Source: Mahella australiensis 50-1 BON (lineage in GTDB: Bacteria > Bacillota > Clostridia > Mahellales > Mahellaceae). From it: a DNA stretch of 64,000 nt. The stretch is from the NCBI RefSeq assembly GCF_000213255.1, contig NC_015520.1, positions 764,001 to 828,000 on the forward strand. The letters run 5' to 3'. A model generated the notes under the pieces. It worked only from the letters and a program-made list of their open reading frames with translations. It ran no database searches and was not told the DNA's origin. The stretch's first letter is position 1. Each line of letters opens with the position of its first letter. Of this stretch, positions 1 through 8,614 are shown one piece after another. The position numbers were made by a program, and so were the translations under genes.

Positions 1-975
1 AATGTTGTAAAAGATATAAGGAATGTTAAATCGTTTGAGGAGATACCTATAGACTCATATGAGGGCAAGACGAGGGCTTTTGTAAAAATAGAGGATGGTT
101 GTGACAGATATTGCACTTATTGTATCATACCGTATGCAAGGGGACCGGTGAGAAGCCGTGCGCCGCAGGATATAGTCGATGAGGTGAGCAGATTAAGCCA
201 GTCGGGATTTAAGGAGATAGTGCTGACCGGCATACATGTGGCCTCATATGGCAAGGATATAGGCGGTATAGGACTTATAGACATTATAGAAATGGTGCAT
301 GGCATAAGCGGAATAGAGCGCATTAGGTTGAGTTCTGTGGAACCCATGCTGCTGGATAATGACTTTATAACCAGAATAAAAGAACTGCCCAAAGTGTGCC
401 CGCATTTTCATATATCGCTGCAAAGTGGCTGTGACACCGTGCTGCGCCGCATGGGACGGTGCTATACAACCGCCGTGTATAAAGATATAGTGAACAGGCT
501 TAGGAAGGCTATACCCGATGTGGCTATAACTACCGACGTAATAGTGGGTTTTCCCGGTGAAACCGACGGAGAATTTGAACAAACCCTGGCATTTGTAAAA
601 GAAATAGCCTTTAGCCAGGTACACGTATTTCCGTATTCGCCTAGAGAAGGTACGCCTGCCGCGAAGCTTAAGGATCAGGTGCCGCCGCATATAAAGGAAC
701 AAAGGTCGCATATGATGCTGCAGATGGCTCGTGAGTTAAAGATGTCGTTTATGCGGTCGTATATAGGCAGAATTATGCCTGTATTGTTTGAGCATGAGAT
801 AGAGGATGGGTATTATGAAGGCTTAACGCCAAATTATATACGAGTATTGATGCCTTCCGATATAGATATAAGCGGTCGGATAATAAACGTGCAGTTGAAC
901 AAAGCAGAGGACGATTATATTGAAGGAGGAGCAGAAGATGGCAGATTGCATATTTTGCAAGATAGTGTCTGGTGA
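1..975 (+). CDS. mtaB: tRNA threonylcarbamoyladenosine methylthiotransferase MtaB (5' end outside window)
   Basis: The reading frame is already open at base 1, so the N-terminal UPF0004 part is missing and 324 residues are visible. The radical-SAM cluster motif CxxxCxxC is present as CDRYCTYC (visible residues 34-41), followed by the radical-SAM barrel and a C-terminal TRAM-like stretch. MtaB converts t6A37 to ms2t6A37 in ANN-decoding tRNAs. The segment VLTGIHVASYG fits MtaB better than MiaB, which usually has a GQNVNSYG-like version. The last 38 bases overlap the start of the HIT gene, so the two are probably translationally coupled. Family assignment is firm; the MtaB/MiaB split rests on that motif. 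Confidence 0.9.
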   Translation, partial: NVVKDIRNVKSFEEIPIDSYEGKTRAFVKIEDGCDRYCTYCIIPYARGPVRSRAPQDIVDEVSRLSQSGFKEIVLTGIHVASYGKDIGGIGLIDIIEMVHGISGIERIRLSSVEPMLLDNDFITRIKELPKVCPHFHISLQSGCDTVLRRMGRCYTTAVYKDIVNRLRKAIPDVAITTDVIVGFPGETDGEFEQTLAFVKEIAFSQVHVFPYSPREGTPAAKLKDQVPPHIKEQRSHMMLQMARELKMSFMRSYIGRIMPVLFEHEIEDGYYEGLTPNYIRVLMPSDIDISGRIINVQLNKAEDDYIEGGAEDGRLHILQDSVW

Positions 976-1282
976 GATTCCCAGCCAAATGGTATATCAA
1001 GACGATGCCGTGGTAGCCTTTAAGGATGTTAACCCTCAGGCACCTGTTCATATACTCATAATACCGCGACAACATATACCGTCGCTGATGGATCTGGATG
1101 AAGCTAGTGCGGCAGTGGTGAGCCATATTATAGTGGTAGCCAAGAACCTAGCTCAGCAATTCGGTGTAGCAGAAAGCGGTTTTCGCATAGTTTCCAACTG
1201 CGGAGCCGATGCTGGACAGAGCGTCGATCACATACATTTTCATTTATTAGGCGGGCGTTCGCTGCAGTGGCCTCCGGGGTGA
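938..1282 (+). CDS. HIT family (HinT-like) nucleotide-binding protein
   Basis: A 114-residue protein with the histidine-triad motif DHIHFHLLGG near the C-terminus and an N-terminal CIFC pair typical of the zinc-binding HinT group. Members are purine nucleoside phosphoramidate hydrolases acting in the cytoplasm. I chose ATG 938 because AAGGAGG (923-929) lies at proper distance; an upstream in-frame TTG at 920 has no ribosome binding site. It overlaps the end of mtaB and is followed by a strong terminator. This gene order (methylthiotransferase then HIT) is common in clostridia. Confidence 0.9.
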   Translation: MADCIFCKIVSGEIPSQMVYQDDAVVAFKDVNPQAPVHILIIPRQHIPSLMDLDEASAAVVSHIIVVAKNLAQQFGVAESGFRIVSNCGADAGQSVDHIHFHLLGGRSLQWPPG

Positions 1283-1329
1283 TATAATAAAGAACAGCAG
1301 ATATATTTTATCTGCTGTTCTTTATTATA
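1283..1329. terminator. Rho-independent terminator after the HIT gene
   Basis: A perfect 21-bp inverted repeat (arms 1283-1303 and 1309-1329) with a 5-nt loop begins directly after the HIT stop codon. The AT-rich outer arms provide the A and T tracts, so it could work in both directions. Confidence 0.85.
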
Positions 1330-1447
1330 ATCCTGTTTTTGCCACGATAATGTACGAATACAGTTCTATGATTTATCCAAATCAGCTATAATTATTTTTA
1401 TCCATATTGGCATTATGGTATAATTGCATGGGAAGGGGGAAGTGCTT

Positions 1448-3040
1448 TTGTACAAGGTAATCATCGTGGATGATGAGAGCGTTATACGCGAAAGCCTGGC
1501 AAATCTCGTGGATTGGCCGTCGCTGGGCTTCGAAGTGGCGGCTCGGTTCCGGGATGGCCAGGAGGCCATTGATTATATAACCAAAGCGCCTGTGGATGTA
1601 ATATTGACCGATATAAAGATGACATTTGTATCAGGACTTGATGTGGCAAAGTACGTCCATGAAAATAAACTGCCTATAAAGGTCGTGCTTATAAGCGGTT
1701 ATAAAGAGTTCGAATTTGCCAGGCAAGCCATAAGCTATAACGTGGTTCATTATCTCTTAAAGCCGACGCGCTTAAGTGAGATAAATCGGATTTTTAAGGA
1801 TATAAAACTGCAGCTCGATAAGGAAGACCAAGAGAAGAGGCAGTATCAGGAGCTTATACCGATATTGCAAGAGCAGTTTCTATTCGATCTCGTTATGGGC
1901 GCCATACGCGACGAAAAAGAGATAAAACGCCGCATAGCTCTTTTGGGTATGGATATTTCTCTAGGGAATCGTTGCTGTGTAATCAGCGTGAAATTATCGC
2001 AATTTGAACAATATCTTAATAGCCAATGGGAATATGGAAAGGATAACTTTTATACCGCCATACGCAATATTTTGCGCGGCCAACAGGATAATGTAAATTA
2101 TTTTCCCATATATGACATGCAAGACAATCAAAGCGTCATACAGGTCTTGGCGGTATCATCAGTCGATACTTCCGAGGACCTATTAAGGCAGGGCGTAGAA
2201 AGGCATTTTGATGCGGTAAAGCAAAGCATCGAAGGGCTTTTTGGCTTGAAAATATCTATAGACATACACCGAATATATGAGAATATTATCGAGATGGTAG
2301 CTGATAATAAATCGATCATGCATGCCGTTGATTTTAAAAATACCGGCAATGCACAAGCTATGGACGTTGAGGCCATCGATAAATTCTCAGAACCATATAA
2401 ACTCTTTATGTCATATATAAGCGCCGGCAATATCGAAGCTGTACGCAATTTGTTTGATGGCTTTATGGCTGAAATCGGCGGTATGGATGTCAGGACCGTG
2501 CGCGACTTCGTGGTTAAGTTATTTGCCATGTTGAGCAATAAGCTGGAAGAGATAGGCGTAAATATGTATATCGCTTCTGATAGATTCAATTATGATGATA
2601 TATTGAAATCGAAGAATATAGAGGCTATGAGAAGATGGGGCAGAGCGGTGTTGGACGACATAACGGCATATATGAGCCGATATAGGGAAGCATCGGACAA
2701 AAAGGTTATTCAGCAGGCTAAACAGTTTATGATGAAGAATTATTATAAGGATATATCATTGGAGGACGTGGCCGATTATGTGTTTTTAAGCCCGGTTTAT
2801 TTCAGCCGTTTTTTCAAAGAGCAAACCAGTGAGAATTTTGTGGATTATCTCATATCCATAAGAATGAAAAAGGCTATGGAGTTGCTCGCAAAGCCACAAT
2901 ATAAAATCTACGATGTTGCATCTATGGTAGGTTATAAAAGCGCGAAATATTTCTCCAGGCTTTTTAAGGATTATACGGGCTTTACACCATCGGAATACAG
3001 GCATAATTTTCTTGAAGGCAGTGCTAAGGCAGATGAGTAA
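1448..3040 (+). CDS. YesN-type response regulator (REC + AraC HTH)
   Basis: About 530 residues. The N-terminal receiver domain (residues 1-120) has the acidic pair DD, a phospho-acceptor Asp in ILTDIKM (residue 55) and a later Lys in LLKPT. A long central linker follows, and the last 100 residues are an AraC-type double HTH (DYVFLSPVYFSRFFKEQ, YKSAKYFSRLFKDYTGF). I prefer TTG 1448, which sits behind GGGAAGGGGGA; the in-frame ATG at 1424 lies upstream of that site. A -10-like TATAAT is at 1419-1424. Its stop overlaps the start of the sensor kinase gene. It probably activates the ABC transporter genes that follow, as YesN/YtrA-like regulators do in carbohydrate loci. Confidence 0.9.
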   Translation: MYKVIIVDDESVIRESLANLVDWPSLGFEVAARFRDGQEAIDYITKAPVDVILTDIKMTFVSGLDVAKYVHENKLPIKVVLISGYKEFEFARQAISYNVVHYLLKPTRLSEINRIFKDIKLQLDKEDQEKRQYQELIPILQEQFLFDLVMGAIRDEKEIKRRIALLGMDISLGNRCCVISVKLSQFEQYLNSQWEYGKDNFYTAIRNILRGQQDNVNYFPIYDMQDNQSVIQVLAVSSVDTSEDLLRQGVERHFDAVKQSIEGLFGLKISIDIHRIYENIIEMVADNKSIMHAVDFKNTGNAQAMDVEAIDKFSEPYKLFMSYISAGNIEAVRNLFDGFMAEIGGMDVRTVRDFVVKLFAMLSNKLEEIGVNMYIASDRFNYDDILKSKNIEAMRRWGRAVLDDITAYMSRYREASDKKVIQQAKQFMMKNYYKDISLEDVADYVFLSPVYFSRFFKEQTSENFVDYLISIRMKKAMELLAKPQYKIYDVASMVGYKSAKYFSRLFKDYTGFTPSEYRHNFLEGSAKADE

Positions 3041-4847
3041 TAAATTTCACATCTGGCATTATATAAGAAACTACAAATTCAATAGCATATTTATAAGGAA
3101 CCTGTTTCTGATAATGATATTGCTTGTATTGCCTCTGATAGGCCTGAGCGTAGGCGTATACAACTACTATAACAATTTGATGAAGGATGAGATAAGCGCT
3201 GCCAATACAAGCGCTTTGAGCAGGGTGAAGGATATGGTGGACATGGTCGCTGCCGAGACTGATAAGCTATCGATTAGAATAGCATCGGACAGCGACGTGG
3301 AGGTATTTTTGTTGTCCGCCAAGCCCGGCATATTGGACTACGATAATATGTCCAGGATAGCCAATATACAAAGGGCCATAGGCGTTTCCACCATAACCAG
3401 CGATTATATAGATTCCATATATGTGTACTCCGAAGAAAATAATTATATAATCACATCCACGCGCAGTACCGGCCAACTAAGCAGCTTTGCAGACGTCGAA
3501 TGGCTTAATTTTTATCAGGAGCAAAAACCTAAGGCAAATGCTTGGATAGAACCGCGGTCAGTCAAATGGCCACTTGACTCCAATGTCAGTTACTTTATCT
3601 CAAGCTTTCGTTTAGCGCCGCTTTATCATCAGCGCAAAGCCGGGGCGGTGGTTATAAACATCGATGTCAATAAGCTTGCGCGGTTGATAAACAATGCGAG
3701 CAGAGGGCGCTTTGAAAATATTTTTATCGTAGATAAATACGGCCGTATTTTGTATAACGCCGATACATCTCTAATAAATAAAAGCATGAGCTATATAGAA
3801 TACCTAAAAGGTTTCTCTCCCGATCCCGGCACCGATCCTCTGATAAGAGATATCGGCGGGGTGAAAAGCATCATATCCTTTGTAAAATCGGGATACAACG
3901 ATTGGTCCTATATATCGGTTATACCGTTGGTACAATATGAGCAGAAGACGGCATATCTGCGGCAATTTATGATTGTTTCCATAGCCGTTAGCGTCATAAT
4001 CGCTCTTGTTCTTGCTTTCTTGATATCCATGCGTGTATTTCAACCCATAGGCAATATCATAGACATCATAGAAAATCCGGAACAATGGCTTAAGACAAAC
4101 AAATTGAATGATAAAAACAAGCTTAATGAATTTAAGTATATTGCCTCCAACATTATAAAATATTTTGACCGTGACCGCCAAATGGAAGAAGAATTGGCTT
4201 ATCGGACCTCCCTTTTGAGGAAGGCTCAGGTGGCGGCGTTGCAGTCGCAAATAAATCCTCATTTTTTGTATAATACTTTAGAAACCATCAATTGGATGGC
4301 TATCGATCTGGGAAAAGGCGAAAACAAGGTATCGGATATGATCTCATCGCTGTCTGAACTCTTGCGCATAAGCCTTGAAACCGAGGATAATTTGATACCA
4401 TTGCACGTAGAATTAAAGCATGTGCATCTCTATGTGGAAATACAAAAGATTCGTTATGAAGATAAATTCGATGTGATATGGGATATCGACGAAAGCATCC
4501 TGGATTATAAGATCATTAAGATAACCCTTCAACCGCTGATAGAGAATGCCATATACCATGGCATAAAGCCCAAAAAGGGAAGAGGCATTATAAAGGTCAG
4601 GGGATATATGCAAGAGCCTAATATAGTATTAGAAATAATAGACGACGGCGTAGGCATGTCGCCCGAGGAAATGGAAAGCATCAATCGGGAAATGGCATAC
4701 CAGTATACCAAAGAAGAACAGCATATAGGTATAAGGAATGTCAATCAACGCATAAAACTATTGTTTGGCAGCGAGTACGGCCTAACAGTGGAAAACGGCA
4801 TTGGCAATGGTACCGAGGTTAAAATATTGATACCTATGGTAAAATAA
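3033..4847 (+). CDS. YesM-type sensor histidine kinase
   Basis: About 604 residues. An N-terminal membrane segment (LFLIMILLVLPLIGLSVGVY) is followed by an extracellular sensing region of some 250 residues, a second membrane segment (FMIVSIAVSVIIALVLAF), a HAMP-like region, the His_kinase domain with phospho-acceptor motif QSQINPHFLYNTLE, and an HATPase domain with LIENAIYHG and DDGVGM. The ATG at 3033 overlaps the regulator's stop (ATGAGTAA), so the pair is translationally coupled. Such kinases sense extracellular or binding-protein-delivered carbohydrate signals; the ligand here is unknown. Confidence 0.9.
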   Translation: MSNKFHIWHYIRNYKFNSIFIRNLFLIMILLVLPLIGLSVGVYNYYNNLMKDEISAANTSALSRVKDMVDMVAAETDKLSIRIASDSDVEVFLLSAKPGILDYDNMSRIANIQRAIGVSTITSDYIDSIYVYSEENNYIITSTRSTGQLSSFADVEWLNFYQEQKPKANAWIEPRSVKWPLDSNVSYFISSFRLAPLYHQRKAGAVVINIDVNKLARLINNASRGRFENIFIVDKYGRILYNADTSLINKSMSYIEYLKGFSPDPGTDPLIRDIGGVKSIISFVKSGYNDWSYISVIPLVQYEQKTAYLRQFMIVSIAVSVIIALVLAFLISMRVFQPIGNIIDIIENPEQWLKTNKLNDKNKLNEFKYIASNIIKYFDRDRQMEEELAYRTSLLRKAQVAALQSQINPHFLYNTLETINWMAIDLGKGENKVSDMISSLSELLRISLETEDNLIPLHVELKHVHLYVEIQKIRYEDKFDVIWDIDESILDYKIIKITLQPLIENAIYHGIKPKKGRGIIKVRGYMQEPNIVLEIIDDGVGMSPEEMESINREMAYQYTKEEQHIGIRNVNQRIKLLFGSEYGLTVENGIGNGTEVKILIPMVK

Positions 4848-5036
4848 ACATACCATTTTAGCGACAAGTTGAAATAGCATGCATAATTGTATATAAAAGT
4901 CACCATCTTTCCATTTATAAATGCTTAATATCGTTATACAAAATGCTGATTTACAGTCATTTAAAAACGTTAAATAAACTCATATAATAGAATCGTTGAC
5001 GGATAAAGGGCATTTATAAGGGAAAGGAATGGTGTA

Positions 5037-6008
5037 ATGAGCAAACAGCAGGATATCGCGATTGCGCAAAAAGCGGTACCATCCAACAAGACAAATTCGT
5101 GGCAAAGCTTTGTAAGATACTTCATGCAAAATAAGTGGTTGTATATATTGCTTATCCCAGGTATGGCATTTTTTATAATATTTAATTATATACCGATGTA
5201 TGGCATAGTCATCGCTTTCAAGGATTTTGATGTTGTAAAAGGCATAGGAGCCAGCCCGTGGATAGGCCTGGAAAACTTCAGGTATCTTTTCAAGTCACAG
5301 GATTTCTACGAAGTATTCAGGAACTCTTTATTGATAAGCCTATACAGGCTAATATGGGGTTTTCCGGCACCCATACTTCTGGCTATCATGCTCAATGAGG
5401 TCAAAAATATAACATTCAAGCGCACTGTACAGACTATAGTGTATCTGCCGCATTTCATATCATGGGTGGTTATAGCCGGTATCGTATTTAATTTCTTATC
5501 GCCATCGAACGGTATCATAAACTATATAATTACGGAAGTATTCGGCGGCAAGGCGATCCCATTCCTGCAAAAGCCGGAATATTTCAGGAGCATAATTGTA
5601 ATAAGCGATATATGGAAGGAAACGGGATGGGGTACAATTATATATCTGGCCGCTATGGCCGGCATTGATCCCGAACTGTATGAGGCGGCTATTATGGACG
5701 GCGCCAGCCGCATGCAGCGCATCAGATATATAACTTTGCCTGGCATAATAGGTACAATAACGGTACTCTTTATATTGCGGATGGGTTCGGTATTGCGCAA
5801 TGGCTTCGAACAGATATTTTTGTTATATAACCCATTGGTATACGAAGTGGCCGATGTCTTCGAAACCTACACATACAGAGTAGGTTTGCTGGAAGGCCGC
5901 TTCAGCTATTCCACGGCAGTCGGCATATTCCAGTCGGTCATAGGGTTGATACTGATATTGACTACGAATAAATTGGCCAAGAAATACGGCGAAGGCGGAT
6001 TATGGTGA
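5037..6008 (+). CDS. ABC sugar transporter permease, LplB type
   Basis: 323 residues, six predicted membrane segments and the permease EAA loop (YEAAIMDGASRMQRIRYITLPG), which contacts the ATPase. Length and sequence fit the LplB/YtcP-like subgroup of carbohydrate permeases that import oligosaccharides together with large lipoprotein binding proteins. SD GAAAGGAA precedes the ATG. A candidate -10 TATAAT is at 4983-4988 but the -35 is weak. It overlaps the upstream, non-SD start option of the next permease. No ATP-binding subunit is encoded in the locus, so a shared MsmX-like ATPase elsewhere is likely. Confidence 0.9.
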   Translation: MSKQQDIAIAQKAVPSNKTNSWQSFVRYFMQNKWLYILLIPGMAFFIIFNYIPMYGIVIAFKDFDVVKGIGASPWIGLENFRYLFKSQDFYEVFRNSLLISLYRLIWGFPAPILLAIMLNEVKNITFKRTVQTIVYLPHFISWVVIAGIVFNFLSPSNGIINYIITEVFGGKAIPFLQKPEYFRSIIVISDIWKETGWGTIIYLAAMAGIDPELYEAAIMDGASRMQRIRYITLPGIIGTITVLFILRMGSVLRNGFEQIFLLYNPLVYEVADVFETYTYRVGLLEGRFSYSTAVGIFQSVIGLILILTTNKLAKKYGEGGLW

Positions 6009-6025
6009 GAGGAGGGGGCTCAATT

Positions 6026-6901
6026 ATGAGTAAAAAAAACAGAGAGATAGCTTTTGATATAGTAAATTATACTTTATTGACATTGATAGCCGCGATAATG
6101 TTATACCCGTTCTTAAACGTCATAGCTGTGGCCTTCAGCGATTACAGCGCCTATTTGGAAAATCCTCTGATGATCTGGCCGAGGCGAATAAATTTGGCAG
6201 CTTTTGAGCATGTGTTTAAGGATCCGTTGATATTGAGCAGCTATAAAAACACCATTATAATTACAATAGCGGGCACGCTTATAAGCTTGCTTTTAACCAT
6301 AATGACGGCTTATCCTTTATCGAGGAAGGATTTAAAGGGCAAACCTATACTTATGAACATTATAATATTTACTATGCTATTTAGCGGCGGTTTGATTCCA
6401 AACTATTACCTTATACGCAGCCTCCATATGATCGATACGCTTTGGGCGTTGATATTGCCCGGGGCTTTGGGAGCTTATAATATCATACTGATGAAGAATT
6501 TTTTTGAAAGCATACCCGATAGCCTGGAAGAAGCTGCAAAAATAGACGGAGCATCCGATGTGTATATTTTATTTAAGATAATAGTTCCACTGTCAACACC
6601 GATTATAGCCACCATAGCGCTTTTTGTGGCTGTAGGTTACTGGAACAGTTTCTTTAGCGCCATAGTCTATATACGTGATCCTGGGAAGTGGACGCTGCAG
6701 TTGGTGCTGAGGGAGATCATAATGGCGGCGAATACTCAATTGCTGCAGACTGGCGGCAACTATGCCGAAATGACCAACATACCTCCTCAGACGCTCAAGT
6801 ATGCTACATTGATAGTGGCTGTAGTACCTATATTGTGCGTATATCCATTTTTGCAAAAATACTTTGTCAAGGGCATCATGTTGGGTGCTGTGAAGGGATA
6901 A
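6026..6901 (+). CDS. ABC sugar transporter permease, YtcP type
   Basis: About 291 residues with six membrane segments and the EAA loop (LEEAAKIDGASDVYILFKII). It pairs with the LplB-type permease upstream. I chose ATG 6026, which lies 7 nt behind GAGAGGAGGGGG; the in-frame ATG at 6002 overlaps the previous gene and lacks a ribosome binding site. A small stem (AAAGGC/GCCTTT) follows the stop and precedes the binding-protein gene, possibly for differential expression or mRNA stability. Confidence 0.9.
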   Translation: MSKKNREIAFDIVNYTLLTLIAAIMLYPFLNVIAVAFSDYSAYLENPLMIWPRRINLAAFEHVFKDPLILSSYKNTIIITIAGTLISLLLTIMTAYPLSRKDLKGKPILMNIIIFTMLFSGGLIPNYYLIRSLHMIDTLWALILPGALGAYNIILMKNFFESIPDSLEEAAKIDGASDVYILFKIIVPLSTPIIATIALFVAVGYWNSFFSAIVYIRDPGKWTLQLVLREIIMAANTQLLQTGGNYAEMTNIPPQTLKYATLIVAVVPILCVYPFLQKYFVKGIMLGAVKG

Positions 6902-6955
6902 TAAAGGCAAAGCCTTTGTTATAAATTTATTCAAAAAATGTAAGGAGGAGTTTCT

Positions 6956-8548
6956 GTGAAACGATATGTGAAGATTTTAGCGTTGTCTCTGGCTATAGTA
7001 TTGGCCATGGCTGCTTTTGCCGGTTGTTCTGGGTCCGACGAAAAGCAGGGTGCCAGCACGCCGCCGGCTCAAAGCGGTGACGGTGGTGATAAACAAAATG
7101 AGCAGCAACAAACAGCTCCTGTGACCATTAAGATGTTTGCTAATTTTACTCCTGCGCAACCTCCAAACGCTGTTAAGTCGGCAATCGAAGCTGTGGAAAA
7201 AGCAAATAATGTTAAATTGGAGTTCGAAATACCGCCGGCTACCAATTATGCTGAACGACAGCAGATCATGATGGCTAGTGGCGAATATCCGGATGTGGTG
7301 TTGTTCAATAGCAATACCGATAAGATCTTGGTGGATGCGGTCAGCAACGGTGTTGTAATACCGATAACGCAGTATGTGAAGGATGCGCCAAATCTGCAAA
7401 AGTACACGTATCCTATGTCATGGGACTCGATGAAACTCAAGGGCGATGAAGATATATACGGTATTCCAAGGACCAGCGTTATGAGGGCCGATGGATATAT
7501 AGTAAGAAAGGATTGGCTGGATAATGTCGGATTATCCATACCGGAGAACGGGCAGGTCACTTTAGATGAGTTTGCTGAAATACTAAAGCGGTTTACGTCA
7601 AATGATCCTGATAAAAATGATAAAAATGATACCTATGGATTTGCGGCTAATGCCGATGGCAATGGCTATATATGGCCAATAATCAGTTGGCCTTTCGGCT
7701 TGTTGGGATGGCAGGAACATGCAGGACAATATGCGTATATGGATGAGCAGTACTGCAAAGAACATGATAATTATAAGCAAGCGCTGGAGTATACCGCTAA
7801 ACTTTATAAAGAGGGCGCCATAGATCCTGATTATCCTGTGCAAAAACGCGAGACGGCCATAGAAAGATTCAAACAGGGCACAGATGGCGTGATAGGAGAA
7901 TTCTCCGGTTGGATCGCGCAGTATATACAAGATATGGAGAAGATAAACCCCAATGCTGAATTAACTTATATTACAGGGATCAAAGATGCTAACGGTCAAG
8001 TAAAAGGTACTGCTTTTGGTACCGGTTATTGGGGATTATGGGTTATAACCAAATCGGCTAAGAATCCCGAGGCTATAGTTAAGATGTTCGATTGGATGCT
8101 CTCCGATGAGGGTTGGCCCATAATAAATTATGGTCCTGAGGGCGTGACATATACTGTGCAAGGCGATAAAAAAGTACCTACAGAGGCGTATGCTGAATAT
8201 TCTGCTACAGGTGGCTGGTTACGAGCGACGGTTAGACGCAACAATGATCCCGACTTCTTTATCCCACTTAACATGCCCGAAGATTTTCAGCCTAGAGTGC
8301 GCGGTTGGCTAGATCAAGCCATCAAACAATGCATACCGTCAAAGAATAGGGACTTCAGGCCGGCTGCGGCCGATAAACCCGAGTACATCGATTATCAAAA
8401 GACATATGCTCAGATAGTGGCTAAGATAATAACCGGTGAACTGCCGGTCAGCGAATACGATAAAGCCTTGGATGGCTGGTATAAAGCCGGCGGAGAGGAA
8501 TATGTGCAGCAGATGAACGACTACATTAAAAAAGCAGAGGGCAAGTAA
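6956..8548 (+). CDS. Extracellular solute-binding lipoprotein (family 1, LipO/YtcQ-like)
   Basis: 530 residues, starting at a GTG behind AAGGAGG (6942-6948). A signal peptide ends in the lipobox AFAGC, so it is lipid-anchored outside the membrane. A Ser/Gly/Gln-rich linker follows, then a two-lobe periplasmic-binding fold of the large (about 500 aa) type that partners LplB/YtcP permeases. The ligand is probably an oligosaccharide or glycoside but cannot be read from sequence. A strong hairpin directly follows, which would limit readthrough into the FAD oxidoreductase genes. Confidence 0.9.
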   Translation: MKRYVKILALSLAIVLAMAAFAGCSGSDEKQGASTPPAQSGDGGDKQNEQQQTAPVTIKMFANFTPAQPPNAVKSAIEAVEKANNVKLEFEIPPATNYAERQQIMMASGEYPDVVLFNSNTDKILVDAVSNGVVIPITQYVKDAPNLQKYTYPMSWDSMKLKGDEDIYGIPRTSVMRADGYIVRKDWLDNVGLSIPENGQVTLDEFAEILKRFTSNDPDKNDKNDTYGFAANADGNGYIWPIISWPFGLLGWQEHAGQYAYMDEQYCKEHDNYKQALEYTAKLYKEGAIDPDYPVQKRETAIERFKQGTDGVIGEFSGWIAQYIQDMEKINPNAELTYITGIKDANGQVKGTAFGTGYWGLWVITKSAKNPEAIVKMFDWMLSDEGWPIINYGPEGVTYTVQGDKKVPTEAYAEYSATGGWLRATVRRNNDPDFFIPLNMPEDFQPRVRGWLDQAIKQCIPSKNRDFRPAAADKPEYIDYQKTYAQIVAKIITGELPVSEYDKALDGWYKAGGEEYVQQMNDYIKKAEGK

Positions 8549-8559
8549 AATAACGTTAA

Positions 8560-8583
8560 AAGGGCAGGCTTTAGCCTGCCCTT
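8560..8583 (+). terminator. Hairpin after the binding-protein gene (partial terminator)
   Basis: An 11-bp GC-rich inverted repeat (8560-8570 and 8573-8583) with a very short loop lies 11 nt after the binding-protein stop. No clear T-run follows, so it may stabilise the upstream mRNA or attenuate rather than fully end transcription. Confidence 0.6.
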
Positions 8584-8614
8584 ATAAATATATGGCTTCA
8601 TGGAGGAATGAAAT